DNA from: Marivirga sp.
Lineage (GTDB): Bacteria; Bacteroidota; Bacteroidia; Cytophagales; Cyclobacteriaceae
Direction of reading: 5' to 3'
Assembly (NCBI RefSeq): GCF_024636815.1
Contig: NZ_JAGXGF010000130.1
Span: 1 to 38,983, forward strand
Length of the DNA stretch: 38,983 nucleotides
Position 1 is the first letter of the stretch; each line of letters starts with the position of its first letter. A model generated the notes under the pieces. It saw only the letters and a program-made list of their open reading frames with translations, made no database searches and had not been told where the DNA came from. A program made the position numbers and the translations under genes. Below are positions 31,783 to 38,983 of this stretch, one piece after another.

Positions 31783-32718
31783 TCAATGACGTTGATTAAG
31801 GATTTGCATCGCTTTTTCCTTATCATTCTCAAGCTGATTGCTTAATTCTTCTTTTGAATTAAACTTTATTTCATCTCTTAATCTTTTGATAAAGCTTATT
31901 TTAATTTTTTCTCCGTAAATAGTTTCATTGAAATCAAATATATTGGCTTCAATTCTTTTTGATTTACCGTCAACAGTCGGTCTGTAGCCGATATTGAGCA
32001 TGCCTTTATATTGTTTTCCTTTTACTTCTGTTATTACTGCATAGGCTCCATCAGCGGGTACTAATTTGTAAGATTCTTCCACTTTAATATTAGCAGTGGC
32101 GAAACCTAGAGTTTTCCCTATTTTATCTCCACTTACCACTTCGCCATTGATTTCATAAAATCTACCTAAGAAATCATGCGCTAATTCTACTTCACCTGCT
32201 TCTACAGCATTTCTAATTTTGGTAGAACTGATTCCAACATCATCAATAGTTTGCTTTGGAATTTCTTCAACCTCAAAACCATATCTATCTGAATGATTTT
32301 TCAGATGCTCAAAACTGCCTTCTCTGTCTTTTCCAAAGCGGTGATCATACCCAATCACTAATCTTTTGGTATGCAAGGCTGAAATGATTATTCGTTGAAT
32401 AAACTGCTCAGAAGTCCACTGAGAAAACTCTTTAGTGAAATTGACTCTAACGATATGATCCAGCCCTAATTGGTCCAAAATTTCCGCTTTTTCATCAAAA
32501 GTAGTGAGTAGTTTTAAATTATCTTGATTTTTACCCAAAACATATCGAGGATGAGGCCAGAAGGTAACCAATGCAGTTTCACCATTTACTGATTTAGCTA
32601 ATTCTATAATACGGCTAATTATTTCCTGATGCCCAAGGTGAATCCCATCGAAGGTTCCGATGGTTACCACTGCATTTTTGATGCCTTCTAAATTTTCATA
32701 TCCGTCATGGATGATCAT
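31783..32718 (-). CDS. ribF: Bifunctional riboflavin kinase / FMN adenylyltransferase
   Basis: Makes FMN and FAD from riboflavin. 311 residues. The N-terminal adenylyltransferase domain has GTFDGIHLGHQ (21-31) and IGYDHRFGKDREG; ISSTKIR links to the C-terminal kinase domain (about 180-305) with GKTLGFATANI, PADGAYAV and MLNIGYRPTV. Its ATG lies 14 bases inside the truB 3' end. Confidence 0.96.
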   Translation of the reverse strand: MIIHDGYENLEGIKNAVVTIGTFDGIHLGHQEIISRIIELAKSVNGETALVTFWPHPRYVLGKNQDNLKLLTTFDEKAEILDQLGLDHIVRVNFTKEFSQWTSEQFIQRIIISALHTKRLVIGYDHRFGKDREGSFEHLKNHSDRYGFEVEEIPKQTIDDVGISSTKIRNAVEAGEVELAHDFLGRFYEINGEVVSGDKIGKTLGFATANIKVEESYKLVPADGAYAVITEVKGKQYKGMLNIGYRPTVDGKSKRIEANIFDFNETIYGEKIKISFIKRLRDEIKFNSKEELSNQLENDKEKAMQILNQRH

Positions 32719-33400
32719 TTGTGTTGACTTTATTATTATTCACAAATTCATTTAAGTTTTCAGCATCTTCAACGGAAAAATCACCAATTTTTGTTCTTCT
32801 TAATGCTGATAAATAGGCACCTACACCTAATTTCTCTCCAAAATCATGAGCTAAACTCCTTATATAAGTTCCTTTAGAGCATCGAACTCGAAACGAGACC
32901 TTATTTTCCTGAAAATCAGTAATTTCAAATTCATTGATAGTCACGACTCTTGATTTTAATTTAACTTCCTTTCCTTCTCTGGCTAAAGTATAGGCTCTTT
33001 TTCCACCGCTTTTAACTGCTGAGAAAATAGGAGGGGTTTGTTCTATTTCTCCAACGAAATATTGGGTAGTTGTTTTCAAATCATCAATCTTAATATTATT
33101 TGCGTCCTTTTGGAATTCAGGTTCGGTTTCTAAATCGTAGGAAGGAGTGGTGTAACCTAGAGTGAATTCTCCTGTATATTCTTTTTCCTGTGCCTGATAT
33201 TTATCAATAGACTTCGTCATTTTTCCAGTGCACAGAATCAACAAACCCGTAGCTAAAGGATCTAAAGTACCGGCATGACCGATTTTTTTAACCTTTAAAG
33301 CAAATTTCAATTTTTTTACTACATCAAAAGAAGTCCAATTAAGTGGCTTATCAATCAATAAGACCTTTCCCTCATTATAATCATTAACTGTTTCACTCAT
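32705..33400 (-). CDS. truB: tRNA pseudouridine(55) synthase TruB
   Basis: 231 residues from the ATG that overlaps the uppP stop as ATGA. The frame continues upstream by 14 codons into uppP, but that extension (MRYSGKYRYHKPIN) is not family sequence. The catalytic aspartate is D47 in GHAGTLDPLATGLL; KEYTGEFTLGYTTPSYD, PPIFSAVKSGGKRAY and CSKGTYIRSLAHDFG are the other TruB motifs. It makes pseudouridine 55 in the T loop of tRNAs. Confidence 0.96.
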   Translation of the reverse strand: MSETVNDYNEGKVLLIDKPLNWTSFDVVKKLKFALKVKKIGHAGTLDPLATGLLILCTGKMTKSIDKYQAQEKEYTGEFTLGYTTPSYDLETEPEFQKDANNIKIDDLKTTTQYFVGEIEQTPPIFSAVKSGGKRAYTLAREGKEVKLKSRVVTINEFEITDFQENKVSFRVRCSKGTYIRSLAHDFGEKLGVGAYLSALRRTKIGDFSVEDAENLNEFVNNNKVNTNDHP

Positions 33401-34194
33401 ATTAATTGGCTTATGATAGCGATACTTCCCACTATAGCGCAATAGATGGCGAAATAAACTAGTTTTCCTTCTTTTACAATTTTAACCATAGCCTTGCAAG
33501 CAAATAATCCTGCAATAAAAGCCATAAGGAAACCCATAAAAAGTACAAAACTACCCGTTTGATTTGCTACAGCAGGTTCCTCTAAATAATCTAAAACTTT
33601 TAAAAGGGATGCACCCAAAATTGGAATTAACACCATAAGGAATGAAAATCTGGCTGCTTTTTCTTTATTAACTCCAATTAGTAATGCGGTTGCAATTGTT
33701 GCCCCTGAACGAGATATCCCTGGAAGTATAGCAATTGATTGGGCAATACCAATTATGATAGCATGCCAATATTTCACTGGACCACCCTGTTTATCTTTGA
33801 CAGTTTGAGTGAATGCAAGCAAAATAGCAGTTACCAACAACATACAACCAACTAATAATAGATTTCCTGTAAAGAAGCTTTCTACTTCTTTTTCGAAGAA
33901 AACTCCGACTATCGCGATCGGAATCATAGAAAGAATTATTTTTGCAGCAAACTCGTAGGATTCATTCCATTTAAAAATGAAAATCCCTTTGAAAATATTT
34001 ACTATATCTTTTCTGAAAACAATAATAGTAGATAGGGCAGTGGCAGCATGTACCAAAACTGAAAACAGTAAACTTTCAGAAGTATGAGCATTTAATAAAA
34101 CTGCACCAATTTCAAGATGCCCGCTACTACTAACGGGTAAAAACTCTGTTAATCCTTGAATTATTCCAAGGATAATAGCTTCCAGTAATCCCAT
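33397..34194 (-). CDS. uppP: Undecaprenyl-diphosphatase UppP (BacA)
   Basis: 265-residue polytopic inner-membrane enzyme that recycles the lipid carrier of peptidoglycan. GLTEFLPVSSSGHLEI (14-29) and LPGISRSGATIATALLIG (157-174) form the active site. About eight hydrophobic segments are visible. It lies 2 bases after the DUF3098 gene and overlaps truB by 4 bases. It probably also confers some bacitracin tolerance, as in other bacteria. Confidence 0.96.
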   Translation of the reverse strand: MGLLEAIILGIIQGLTEFLPVSSSGHLEIGAVLLNAHTSESLLFSVLVHAATALSTIIVFRKDIVNIFKGIFIFKWNESYEFAAKIILSMIPIAIVGVFFEKEVESFFTGNLLLVGCMLLVTAILLAFTQTVKDKQGGPVKYWHAIIIGIAQSIAILPGISRSGATIATALLIGVNKEKAARFSFLMVLIPILGASLLKVLDYLEEPAVANQTGSFVLFMGFLMAFIAGLFACKAMVKIVKEGKLVYFAIYCAIVGSIAIISQLI

Positions 34195-34196
34195 TT

Positions 34197-34406
34197 TTAT
34201 TGCTTAGGTTTCTTTAGAATAGCAAATATTTCAATGATGAAACCTATAAAGACTATAATAGGTCCAAGAGTTAATCCCAAAAACCCAAAGCCATATTGCT
34301 CGGAATCTAAAGTCATAATGATAAACCCAATGATAAGAGTTAAAATACCAGCAATCATTAATACGTAATTGCTTTTACCGAACGCTAATTTCTTTTTTTC
34401 TGACAT
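34197..34406 (-). CDS. DUF3098 small membrane protein
   Basis: 69 residues with two membrane segments (YVLMIAGILTLIIGFIIMT and FGFLGLTLGPIIVFIGFIIEIFAI) and a charged start MSEKKKLAFGKSNY. This is the DUF3098 pattern found between ftsX and uppP in many Bacteroidetes. Function unknown; position suggests a link to cell-envelope growth or division. Confidence 0.85.
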   Translation of the reverse strand: MSEKKKLAFGKSNYVLMIAGILTLIIGFIIMTLDSEQYGFGFLGLTLGPIIVFIGFIIEIFAILKKPKQ

Positions 34407-34507
34407 AAAGAGTATTTATATGGTTCAAATATTTAATTAAAAAATATTGTCATTTTATTCTGATTATCAGGCAATTAATTTTGTTGTAATTCCCTAATTG
34501 GTTCCAT

Positions 34508-35404
34508 TTAATATAGTTCATCTAAAGACATTGCCATATATTTTTGTATGGCTCTGTAAGTACTAAAACTTGCAATCAAAACACCTGATATTACAAGACC
34601 ACCAAAAATAACCAATAACATTTCCTGGTTTTGTAATTCAGCAAGGCCTTCTAATTTTTGACTACCGTATGTTAATAAACCAAAAAGCAAGCCTCCCGCA
34701 ATAAGTGCAGAAATAATACCATGCAATATAGAACGGTAAATAAATGGTTTTCTGATAAATCCTTTCGTAGCACCTACCAATTGCATACTTCTTATTAAAA
34801 ATCTTTGAGAGAAAAGAGCTAATTTAATGGTATTATTAATAAGAATACCGATTACAATAAAGAGTAAAACGGATATGCTCAACAAAACTATGCTAATTTT
34901 AGTAATGTTTTCATTGATGCTTTGCACCATATTGTTGGTGTATATTACCTCAAATACACCGTTAAGGCTCTCAATGTCTTTTTGTACTTCTTCCATTTTT
35001 TGAGAAGAATGATATTCAGGTGAAATTTTTACTATGTATGCATCCTTCAATGGATTATCACCTAAAAACTGCATAAAATCTTCTCCTGTTTCCTCTATGA
35101 ATTTCTCAGCTGCTTCCTTCTTAGAAATAAATCTTATAGCTTCTATATTTTCTTCATTTAATAAATAATCTTTAGAAGCTAAAGATTTGCTTACCCGTAA
35201 TTGCTGTGGTTCAGAAAGATTTGATTTAAGATAAACCTGCATTTCAACATTCTGCTGAATGACTTTAGTCAAAGAGGTAGTGGTAGTAATTAATAGAGCA
35301 AATAAACCTAATATAAATAGTGCTAATGTCATGCTTAAAATGACACTAATGAAGGGATAATGCCCTAATTTCTTTTTCTTTCGATATTTTTTCTCTTTGC
35401 TCAT
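34508..35404 (-). CDS. ftsX: Cell-division permease-like protein FtsX
   Basis: 298 residues: a basic N-terminus (KEKKYRKKKKLGHYPF), membrane segment 1 (about 20-42), a periplasmic domain with QMQVYLKSNLSEPQQLRVSKSL and FISKKEAAEKFIEETGEDFMQFLGDNPL, then three membrane segments (about 170-190, 222-245, 262-283). With FtsE, not in this window, it transmits a signal to peptidoglycan hydrolases at division. It heads the unit that continues with DUF3098, uppP, truB and ribF, with a 101-base gap before DUF3098. Confidence 0.94.
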   Translation of the reverse strand: MSKEKKYRKKKKLGHYPFISVILSMTLALFILGLFALLITTTTSLTKVIQQNVEMQVYLKSNLSEPQQLRVSKSLASKDYLLNEENIEAIRFISKKEAAEKFIEETGEDFMQFLGDNPLKDAYIVKISPEYHSSQKMEEVQKDIESLNGVFEVIYTNNMVQSINENITKISIVLLSISVLLFIVIGILINNTIKLALFSQRFLIRSMQLVGATKGFIRKPFIYRSILHGIISALIAGGLLFGLLTYGSQKLEGLAELQNQEMLLVIFGGLVISGVLIASFSTYRAIQKYMAMSLDELY

Positions 35405-35465
35405 ATTTGAAAGCTCAAAAATAAGAATTTATTTATGCTTAGCTTAGTTAAATTTATAAAAAACC

Positions 35466-35498
35466 AAAAAAAAGGCTTTCCATTTTCATGAAAAGCCC
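35466..35498 (-). terminator. Rho-independent terminator of the sigma/anti-sigma unit
   Basis: In the minus-strand transcript, GGCTTT / AAAGCC (with one flanking mismatch) is followed by a T run. It ends the ECF sigma-anti-sigma unit before ftsX. Confidence 0.75.
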
Positions 35499-35525
35499 TT
35501 CTAAAAAATCTTTTAGAACTTTATT

Positions 35526-36416
35526 TTAATCTTCTACTATAAGCTGAATTTCCATTTTCAATATTTCATCTTGAAGTTTTCTTAATTCAGTTATTTCTGT
35601 AGTATTATCTTTAATGATGTAAACATCCTCATTATGACTTAAGAATAATTGTTTTTTGCCTTTATCGTTTAATTCAATAATTTGATAAGGCATTTCATTA
35701 AAGTCACCATATAGATACAATTTTGAATTATAGTAACGATAATGGAAGCTATCTTTATCATCTAAAGCATCTAGGAATTCGATTTCCGTTTTATCAGCTC
35801 TATTGTGGGCTATTTCTCGGCTTGCTATATTTTCTAATTCCTCATCATTACTTTGATTTGTGAAGAGCTTATCATCTTCATAGGAAATTAAAGCTTGAGG
35901 TTGAACCTTAGCTGTAGCATCTTTTTCTTCTTTCCTTATCTCATTTCTTTCTTTGGGGGCATTAGTTTCTTGAGGAATTATTTCATTTGATTCTTCCTCT
36001 TCGATTTTATTTTCTTCTTCAACCAATTGTGGAATATAGGATAATGGAGCATGTTTAAAAGCAAGTTCTTGATTCATTTTAATATCAATAGGCTTGATGC
36101 TGTTATCAAATGAAATAAGTGACCAATATAACACACTTCCAAAAAGTGTAACACCTGCAACCGTACCTGCTAGCCATTTAACTCCACTACCTGTTAAAAT
36201 GCCAGTATTTATTGGAAGATCAATAGAAGCTAATCTTGATTTTAATTCTAATTTTCTAGTATTAGAAATACCCTTTACAATATTTTGCTGTAAATCAAAT
36301 TCAGCCTTCACTAAGGGATCTGAATTGATTTTTGCCTCAAGCATAGCTTTATCAGCAGGGGAGATATTCCCCTCAAAAAAAGCTTCGATTAAGCGAAAGT
36401 AATTTGTTTCACTCAT
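35526..36416 (-). CDS. Probable membrane-bound anti-sigma factor
   Basis: 296 residues. The N-terminal part (about 1-65, FRLIEAFFEGNISPADKAMLEAKINSDPLVKAEFDLQQ) is the small helical unit seen at the start of Bacteroidetes anti-sigma factors, without the HxxxCxxC zinc motif. One membrane segment follows at about 80-101, then a charged, glutamate-rich linker and a short outer domain ending TTEITELRKLQDEILKMEIQLIVED. It starts 2 bases after the ECF sigma gene, which supports the role. The outer part has no recognised ligand domain. Confidence 0.78.
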   Translation of the reverse strand: MSETNYFRLIEAFFEGNISPADKAMLEAKINSDPLVKAEFDLQQNIVKGISNTRKLELKSRLASIDLPINTGILTGSGVKWLAGTVAGVTLFGSVLYWSLISFDNSIKPIDIKMNQELAFKHAPLSYIPQLVEEENKIEEEESNEIIPQETNAPKERNEIRKEEKDATAKVQPQALISYEDDKLFTNQSNDEELENIASREIAHNRADKTEIEFLDALDDKDSFHYRYYNSKLYLYGDFNEMPYQIIELNDKGKKQLFLSHNEDVYIIKDNTTEITELRKLQDEILKMEIQLIVED

Positions 36417-36418
36417 AG

Positions 36419-36967
36419 TTATTGGTCTAAAAAGTCACTGGCTTGGTATCTTGAACGAATCAAATCATCCAGCCTTTTTTTACATTTATATCTTTTTGTT
36501 TTAGCCGTATCGCTATTTGCAAGACCCATTTTTTTGGCTATCTGGTCCATTGAAAGACCGTCAAAATAATGATAACTTAAAATTTGCTTGCACGAATCTC
36601 CCAATTCATTAATACAATCATGAATGATTTTCACCATTTCCTGACTTTCTAATTGGTTGTATTCGCTTTCTTCTTTATCACTATCTTCAAATTTCTTTTT
36701 TCTCTCTAATTCTTTCCTCCAAAGGTTTTTACAAACACTGAAGAGATAAGTACTGACTTTTGAAGATAATTCGAAGTTAACATCCATTGCTTTTTGCCAA
36801 AAAACAATCAAAGCATCTTGAAAAATGTCCAAAGCCTCTTGCTCTGTACCATTATTCCTCAAAATCATTCGCAGCATCATTTTATAGTGTTGCTTATAGA
36901 GATAATCTAAAGCAGATTCATCACCTAATTTGATACGTTGTATGACTTGACTGTCTGTTAATTTCAT
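36419..36967 (-). CDS. ECF-type RNA polymerase sigma factor
   Basis: 182 residues with sigma region 2 (about 18-90, ALDYLYKQHYKMMLRMILRN, EQEALDIFQDALIVFWQKA, KVSTYLFSVCKNLWRKELERKKKF) and region 4 (about 118-170, CKQILSYHYFDGLSMDQIAKKMGLANSDTAKTKRYKCKKRLDDLI). Regions 1 and 3 are absent, as in ECF sigma factors. Probably held by the membrane protein encoded 2 bases downstream. The regulon is unknown. Confidence 0.95.
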   Translation of the reverse strand: MKLTDSQVIQRIKLGDESALDYLYKQHYKMMLRMILRNNGTEQEALDIFQDALIVFWQKAMDVNFELSSKVSTYLFSVCKNLWRKELERKKKFEDSDKEESEYNQLESQEMVKIIHDCINELGDSCKQILSYHYFDGLSMDQIAKKMGLANSDTAKTKRYKCKKRLDDLIRSRYQASDFLDQ

Positions 36968-36986
36968 TTGTTAATACTGATAAGTA

Positions 36987-37000
36987 GGGTTTGGTAACCC
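36987..37000. promoter_or_regulatory. Short inverted repeat upstream of the ECF sigma gene
   Basis: GGGTT / AACCC with a 4-base spacer, 20 bases before the sigma ATG. Its place in the leader or promoter suggests an operator or leader hairpin, possibly for autoregulation (inference). Confidence 0.35.
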
Positions 37001-37110
37001 TTCGAACGAAAATAATTATAATAATACGTAATTTTTTATAAATATTCGAATGTAAAAGCCTTGAATTTCTTACAAGCTAGGTTTAGTGTAATGAATTTAA
37101 ATTTATTTTT

Positions 37111-37758
37111 CTATCCGATTTTTTTGACAGAATCGTTCAAAACAATAAAAGTACTACTGTCTTTTTTTGGTTTTATTTTAGCCAATCCTGTAAATCTGCC
37201 GAAAGCCGGTAAAATCATTATGTTTTCGTCCATATAAAAACAAGGTAAACTCAGATAAGATCTGCCTTTTCCTTTAATACTAATACCTGGATGTATATGC
37301 CCGCAAAGATTTAGTTCATTATCATTCACTTTGACCTTTCTAAGGGGATGATGAGTCAAAATAAATGGATAAAGCTGAAAAGGCTCTTTTTTTATTTTAA
37401 GTTGGCTGAGATTATAAATTTTGTCATTTAGAATATCATGGTTCCCTTTAATGAGGATAAATTCAACTGTTGGATGTTGATCTAGGAAGTCATTGAAAAT
37501 ATCCCATTCATGATTTAAATCGCTATGAAATAAATCGCCCAAAAAGAAAATTCTTTTCGGGCGAAATTTTAAAATGATATTTTCAATTCGGTCAATTTCA
37601 GCTTTAATGATTGCTGTTGGGACAGCAATGCCTGCTTTTCTGAAATGAGTAGTTTTACCCAAATGTAAATCAGCAATAAAAACAGTTTGCCATTTTGACC
37701 AATAAATGATTTTATCTTCTGAAAGCAGTAATTTTTCTCCTGCTAATTTAATTTCCAA
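37111..37758 (-). CDS. pdeM: PdeM: ligase-associated DNA-damage metallophosphoesterase
   Basis: 215 residues with the metallophosphoesterase motifs in order: DLHLGK (D30, H32), GDLFHSD (D75), KGNHD (N106, H107), THHP (H136) and GHIHPG (H154, H156). FIADLHLGKTTHFRKAGIAVP is the diagnostic PdeM start. In other bacteria PdeM is encoded with an ATP-dependent DNA ligase, an exonuclease and an Lhr-type helicase, a set linked to DNA-damage response. Here it follows DUF2147 by 4 bases, and the only partner nearby is a broken ligase. Confidence 0.93.
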   Translation of the reverse strand: MEIKLAGEKLLLSEDKIIYWSKWQTVFIADLHLGKTTHFRKAGIAVPTAIIKAEIDRIENIILKFRPKRIFFLGDLFHSDLNHEWDIFNDFLDQHPTVEFILIKGNHDILNDKIYNLSQLKIKKEPFQLYPFILTHHPLRKVKVNDNELNLCGHIHPGISIKGKGRSYLSLPCFYMDENIMILPAFGRFTGLAKIKPKKDSSTFIVLNDSVKKIG

Positions 37759-37762
37759 TTGA

Positions 37763-38194
37763 TTAGTCTACTTTTTTCCAAGTTTGGGTTCTATAGAAAA
37801 AGGCAACATAACCTCTAACTTTTAATTCATCCCCTTCTCTCCAGATTACACAGTCATAAGTTTTACCATCCTTAGGATCCATGATTTCGCCATCATCATA
37901 CTCCTCATCATCTGCATCCCATTCCATTCCACGGATGATTTCCATTCCTATAATTTTTTCATTCTTTCTATCGCCAGGACAAACATCACAAATTGGATCT
38001 TGCTCTTCGTCTGGACCTCGGAAAAGCTTGGTTATTTTGCCATATACCTTTCCGTCTTTTTTATAGATCTCTACTATGCTCTTTTCTTTACCGGTTTCAT
38101 CATCTATGGTTTTCCATTTTCCTGTAACGTCCGACTGTGCAAAAGCACCAAAACTGATTCCTATAAATAGTACTAATAAACTTATTTTTTTCAT
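37763..38194 (-). CDS. DUF2147 secreted protein
   Basis: 143 residues with a signal peptide (MKKISLLVLFIGISFGAFA-QSD). DVTGKWKTIDDETGKEKSIVEIYKKDGKVYGKITKL, DPICDVCPGDRKNEKIIGMEII and YDDGEIMDPKDGKTYDCVIW are typical of DUF2147, a small lipocalin-like beta-barrel family of the periplasm; the two cysteines near DPICDVC are conserved. The function is unknown. It precedes pdeM in the same unit, apparently by chance of rearrangement. Confidence 0.88.
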   Translation of the reverse strand: MKKISLLVLFIGISFGAFAQSDVTGKWKTIDDETGKEKSIVEIYKKDGKVYGKITKLFRGPDEEQDPICDVCPGDRKNEKIIGMEIIRGMEWDADDEEYDDGEIMDPKDGKTYDCVIWREGDELKVRGYVAFFYRTQTWKKVD

Positions 38195-38217
38195 CTGATT
38201 TTAAATATAGTTGCTTC

Positions 38218-38225
38218 CAAATGTA
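38218..38225 (-). promoter_or_regulatory. Probable -7 box of the DUF2147-pdeM unit
   Basis: TACATTTG on the minus strand, 23 bases before the ATG. A weak TTAG stands 20 bases further up. Confidence 0.4.
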
Positions 38226-38363
38226 AAATTAAAATCGTTAACTTTCTAATTGTATCTGTATTTTCGGTGCCCTCTCCTCTATGGTTTCGATGCAATTTTT
38301 CTATCATCTTTTCTAATATAATCAGATAGACAAGCGGAGAGAGGATAACCGTTTTCTTATACA

Positions 38364-38689
38364 TTAATTTCGGCTTCCTGATTTTTTCTTGATTTCACTC
38401 TTCATTCCTTGCAAATAATAGTCCAAAGTCCAATGGTTTCTGCTAAGTCAACTACCACACAGTATGTTTTCTGAGCAAGCCATTCTGGTACTATAGGCCC
38501 CCTCATTTTCCCATTTTTTATCATGACCTATTTATGCTACTTTTTAGGTTTCCGATGCGTGAAAAGTGCCAATGTCCATATTTTATCTTGGTCATCAGCT
38601 AGCCGGAAATAGTTTTTTAAAGCATTGACCTTTTCATTGGTTTTATTGCTTTGGTCAAGTGACGATATGAGTTTTGCAAATTCTTTCAA
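38364..38689 (-). pseudogene. Remnant of the damage-response ATP-dependent DNA ligase
   Basis: From a TTG at 38689 the frame reads KEFAKLISSLDQSNKTNEK, then ALKNYFRLADDQDKIWTLAL and HRKPKK before a stop (38537). Still in the same frame, after a second stop, it reads IVPEWLAQKTYCVVVDLAET to a stop at 38402. A further piece, LDYYLQGMKSEI, lies in another frame. This is the N-terminal domain of the ligase usually encoded with pdeM: the spacing between the two blocks (about 15 codons) agrees with my memory of the family. The adenylation and catalytic domains are missing. The rest of the 540-base gap shows no gene. Confidence 0.8.
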
Positions 38690-38736
38690 GTTGGAAGCTT
38701 TAAGAATTTTATAACTGCTTATATTTTAATAAGTTC

Positions 38737-38983
38737 TTAAAATTTTTCTTTCTTAATGAATATGCAGGCTATTTTCACAGGATTTCCATTTTCATCAGAA
38801 ACTGGCATGCAGTGCGCAATTACTGGGATTTCCTGTCCTTTCTTGTTCAGTAATTCTGCCGATTTACTGATAGACATTTTATCGATAATTTCGTTCCATG
38901 TCTGATTCCAGTCTACGTCTTCCTCATCTAGGAATAATTTTTTTCTATCTAAGCCGATTAAATCATCACTATCCAACCAGTTT
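38737..38983 (-). CDS. C-terminal end of a PAS-domain protein (5' part outside window)
   Basis: The minus-strand frame is open to the window edge and ends at 38737. The visible part, DDLIGLDRKKLFLDEEDVDW ... KMSISKSAELLNKKGQEIPVIAHCMPVSDENGNPVKIACIFIKKEKF, is the second half of a PAS domain (GLDRKKLF, the loop GQEIPV, the strand PVSDENGNPVKIACIF). An internal ATG near the edge is not likely to be the start. Being C-terminal, the PAS domain is not followed by a kinase here, so the parent could be a chemoreceptor-like or sensory protein. Confidence 0.7.
   Translation of the reverse strand, partial: NWLDSDDLIGLDRKKLFLDEEDVDWNQTWNEIIDKMSISKSAELLNKKGQEIPVIAHCMPVSDENGNPVKIACIFIKKEKF

Noticed and set aside
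36094-36402. Plus-strand frame of 102 codons antisense to the anti-sigma gene
   Set aside because: It lies wholly opposite a gene supported by operon context; no recognisable protein features.

Overview
The window reads as chromosomal DNA of a low-GC marine-type Bacteroidetes bacterium, most likely of the order Cytophagales (Marivirga-like; the genus is an inference). The evidence is type IX secretion and gliding genes (PorQ, a PorE-type protein, GldC), the ftsX-DUF3098-uppP-truB-ribF order, several TAnnTTTG promoter boxes of the Bacteroidetes kind, and lipoproteins with acidic residues after the lipobox cysteine. Nearly all of it is ordinary core genome. The unusual material sits in three places: the RsbQ/histidine-kinase pair, the tRNA array with its flanking repeats, and the right edge.

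Layout. 1-5.3 kb: porQ (cut by the window edge) is coupled to lon on the minus strand, divergent from a PorE-like OmpA protein. 5.6-7.5 kb: an RsbQ-type alpha/beta hydrolase overlaps a PAS histidine kinase, a probable small-molecule sensing module. 7.5-10.3 kb: a probable gene remnant, two exported lipoproteins and an outer-membrane barrel. 10.4-12.9 kb: rlmD and a TPR/SH3 membrane protein. 12.8-13.9 kb: a promoter, two identical tRNA-Lys(TTT) genes, three degenerate tRNA-Lys copies with palindromic anticodon arms, and tRNA-Leu(GAG). 13.9-14.35 kb: repeats plus the 3' tail of a lost second cystathionine beta-synthase gene, then the intact gene to 15.7 kb.

15.9-25.4 kb: two tandem small paralogues, the pyrR-pyrB pair, a secreted protein of unknown role, polX (its polymerase site has lost all three catalytic aspartates) with a GT9 glycosyltransferase, yraN, and a PGI/PMI-lipB-hypothetical cluster. 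25.4-29.1 kb: a small lipoprotein, msrB, a cold-shock gene, a phytase-like lipoprotein, a secreted protein and a PH-domain protein. 29.2-31.7 kb: a minus-strand run scoA-scoB-M48 protease-gldC. 31.8-35.4 kb: ftsX-DUF3098-uppP-truB-ribF, with envelope and housekeeping genes tightly packed or overlapping. 35.5-37.0 kb: an ECF sigma factor with its probable membrane anti-sigma protein. 37.1-38.7 kb: pdeM behind a DUF2147 gene, preceded by a pseudogene of the ATP-dependent DNA ligase that normally works with PdeM. The last bases hold the C-terminal end of a PAS-domain protein.

The best candidates for follow-up are the RsbQ-PAS-kinase pair, the tRNA-Lys array with its odd anticodon arms, and the decayed ligase next to an intact pdeM. 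All calls come from reading the sequence; no database search was run.
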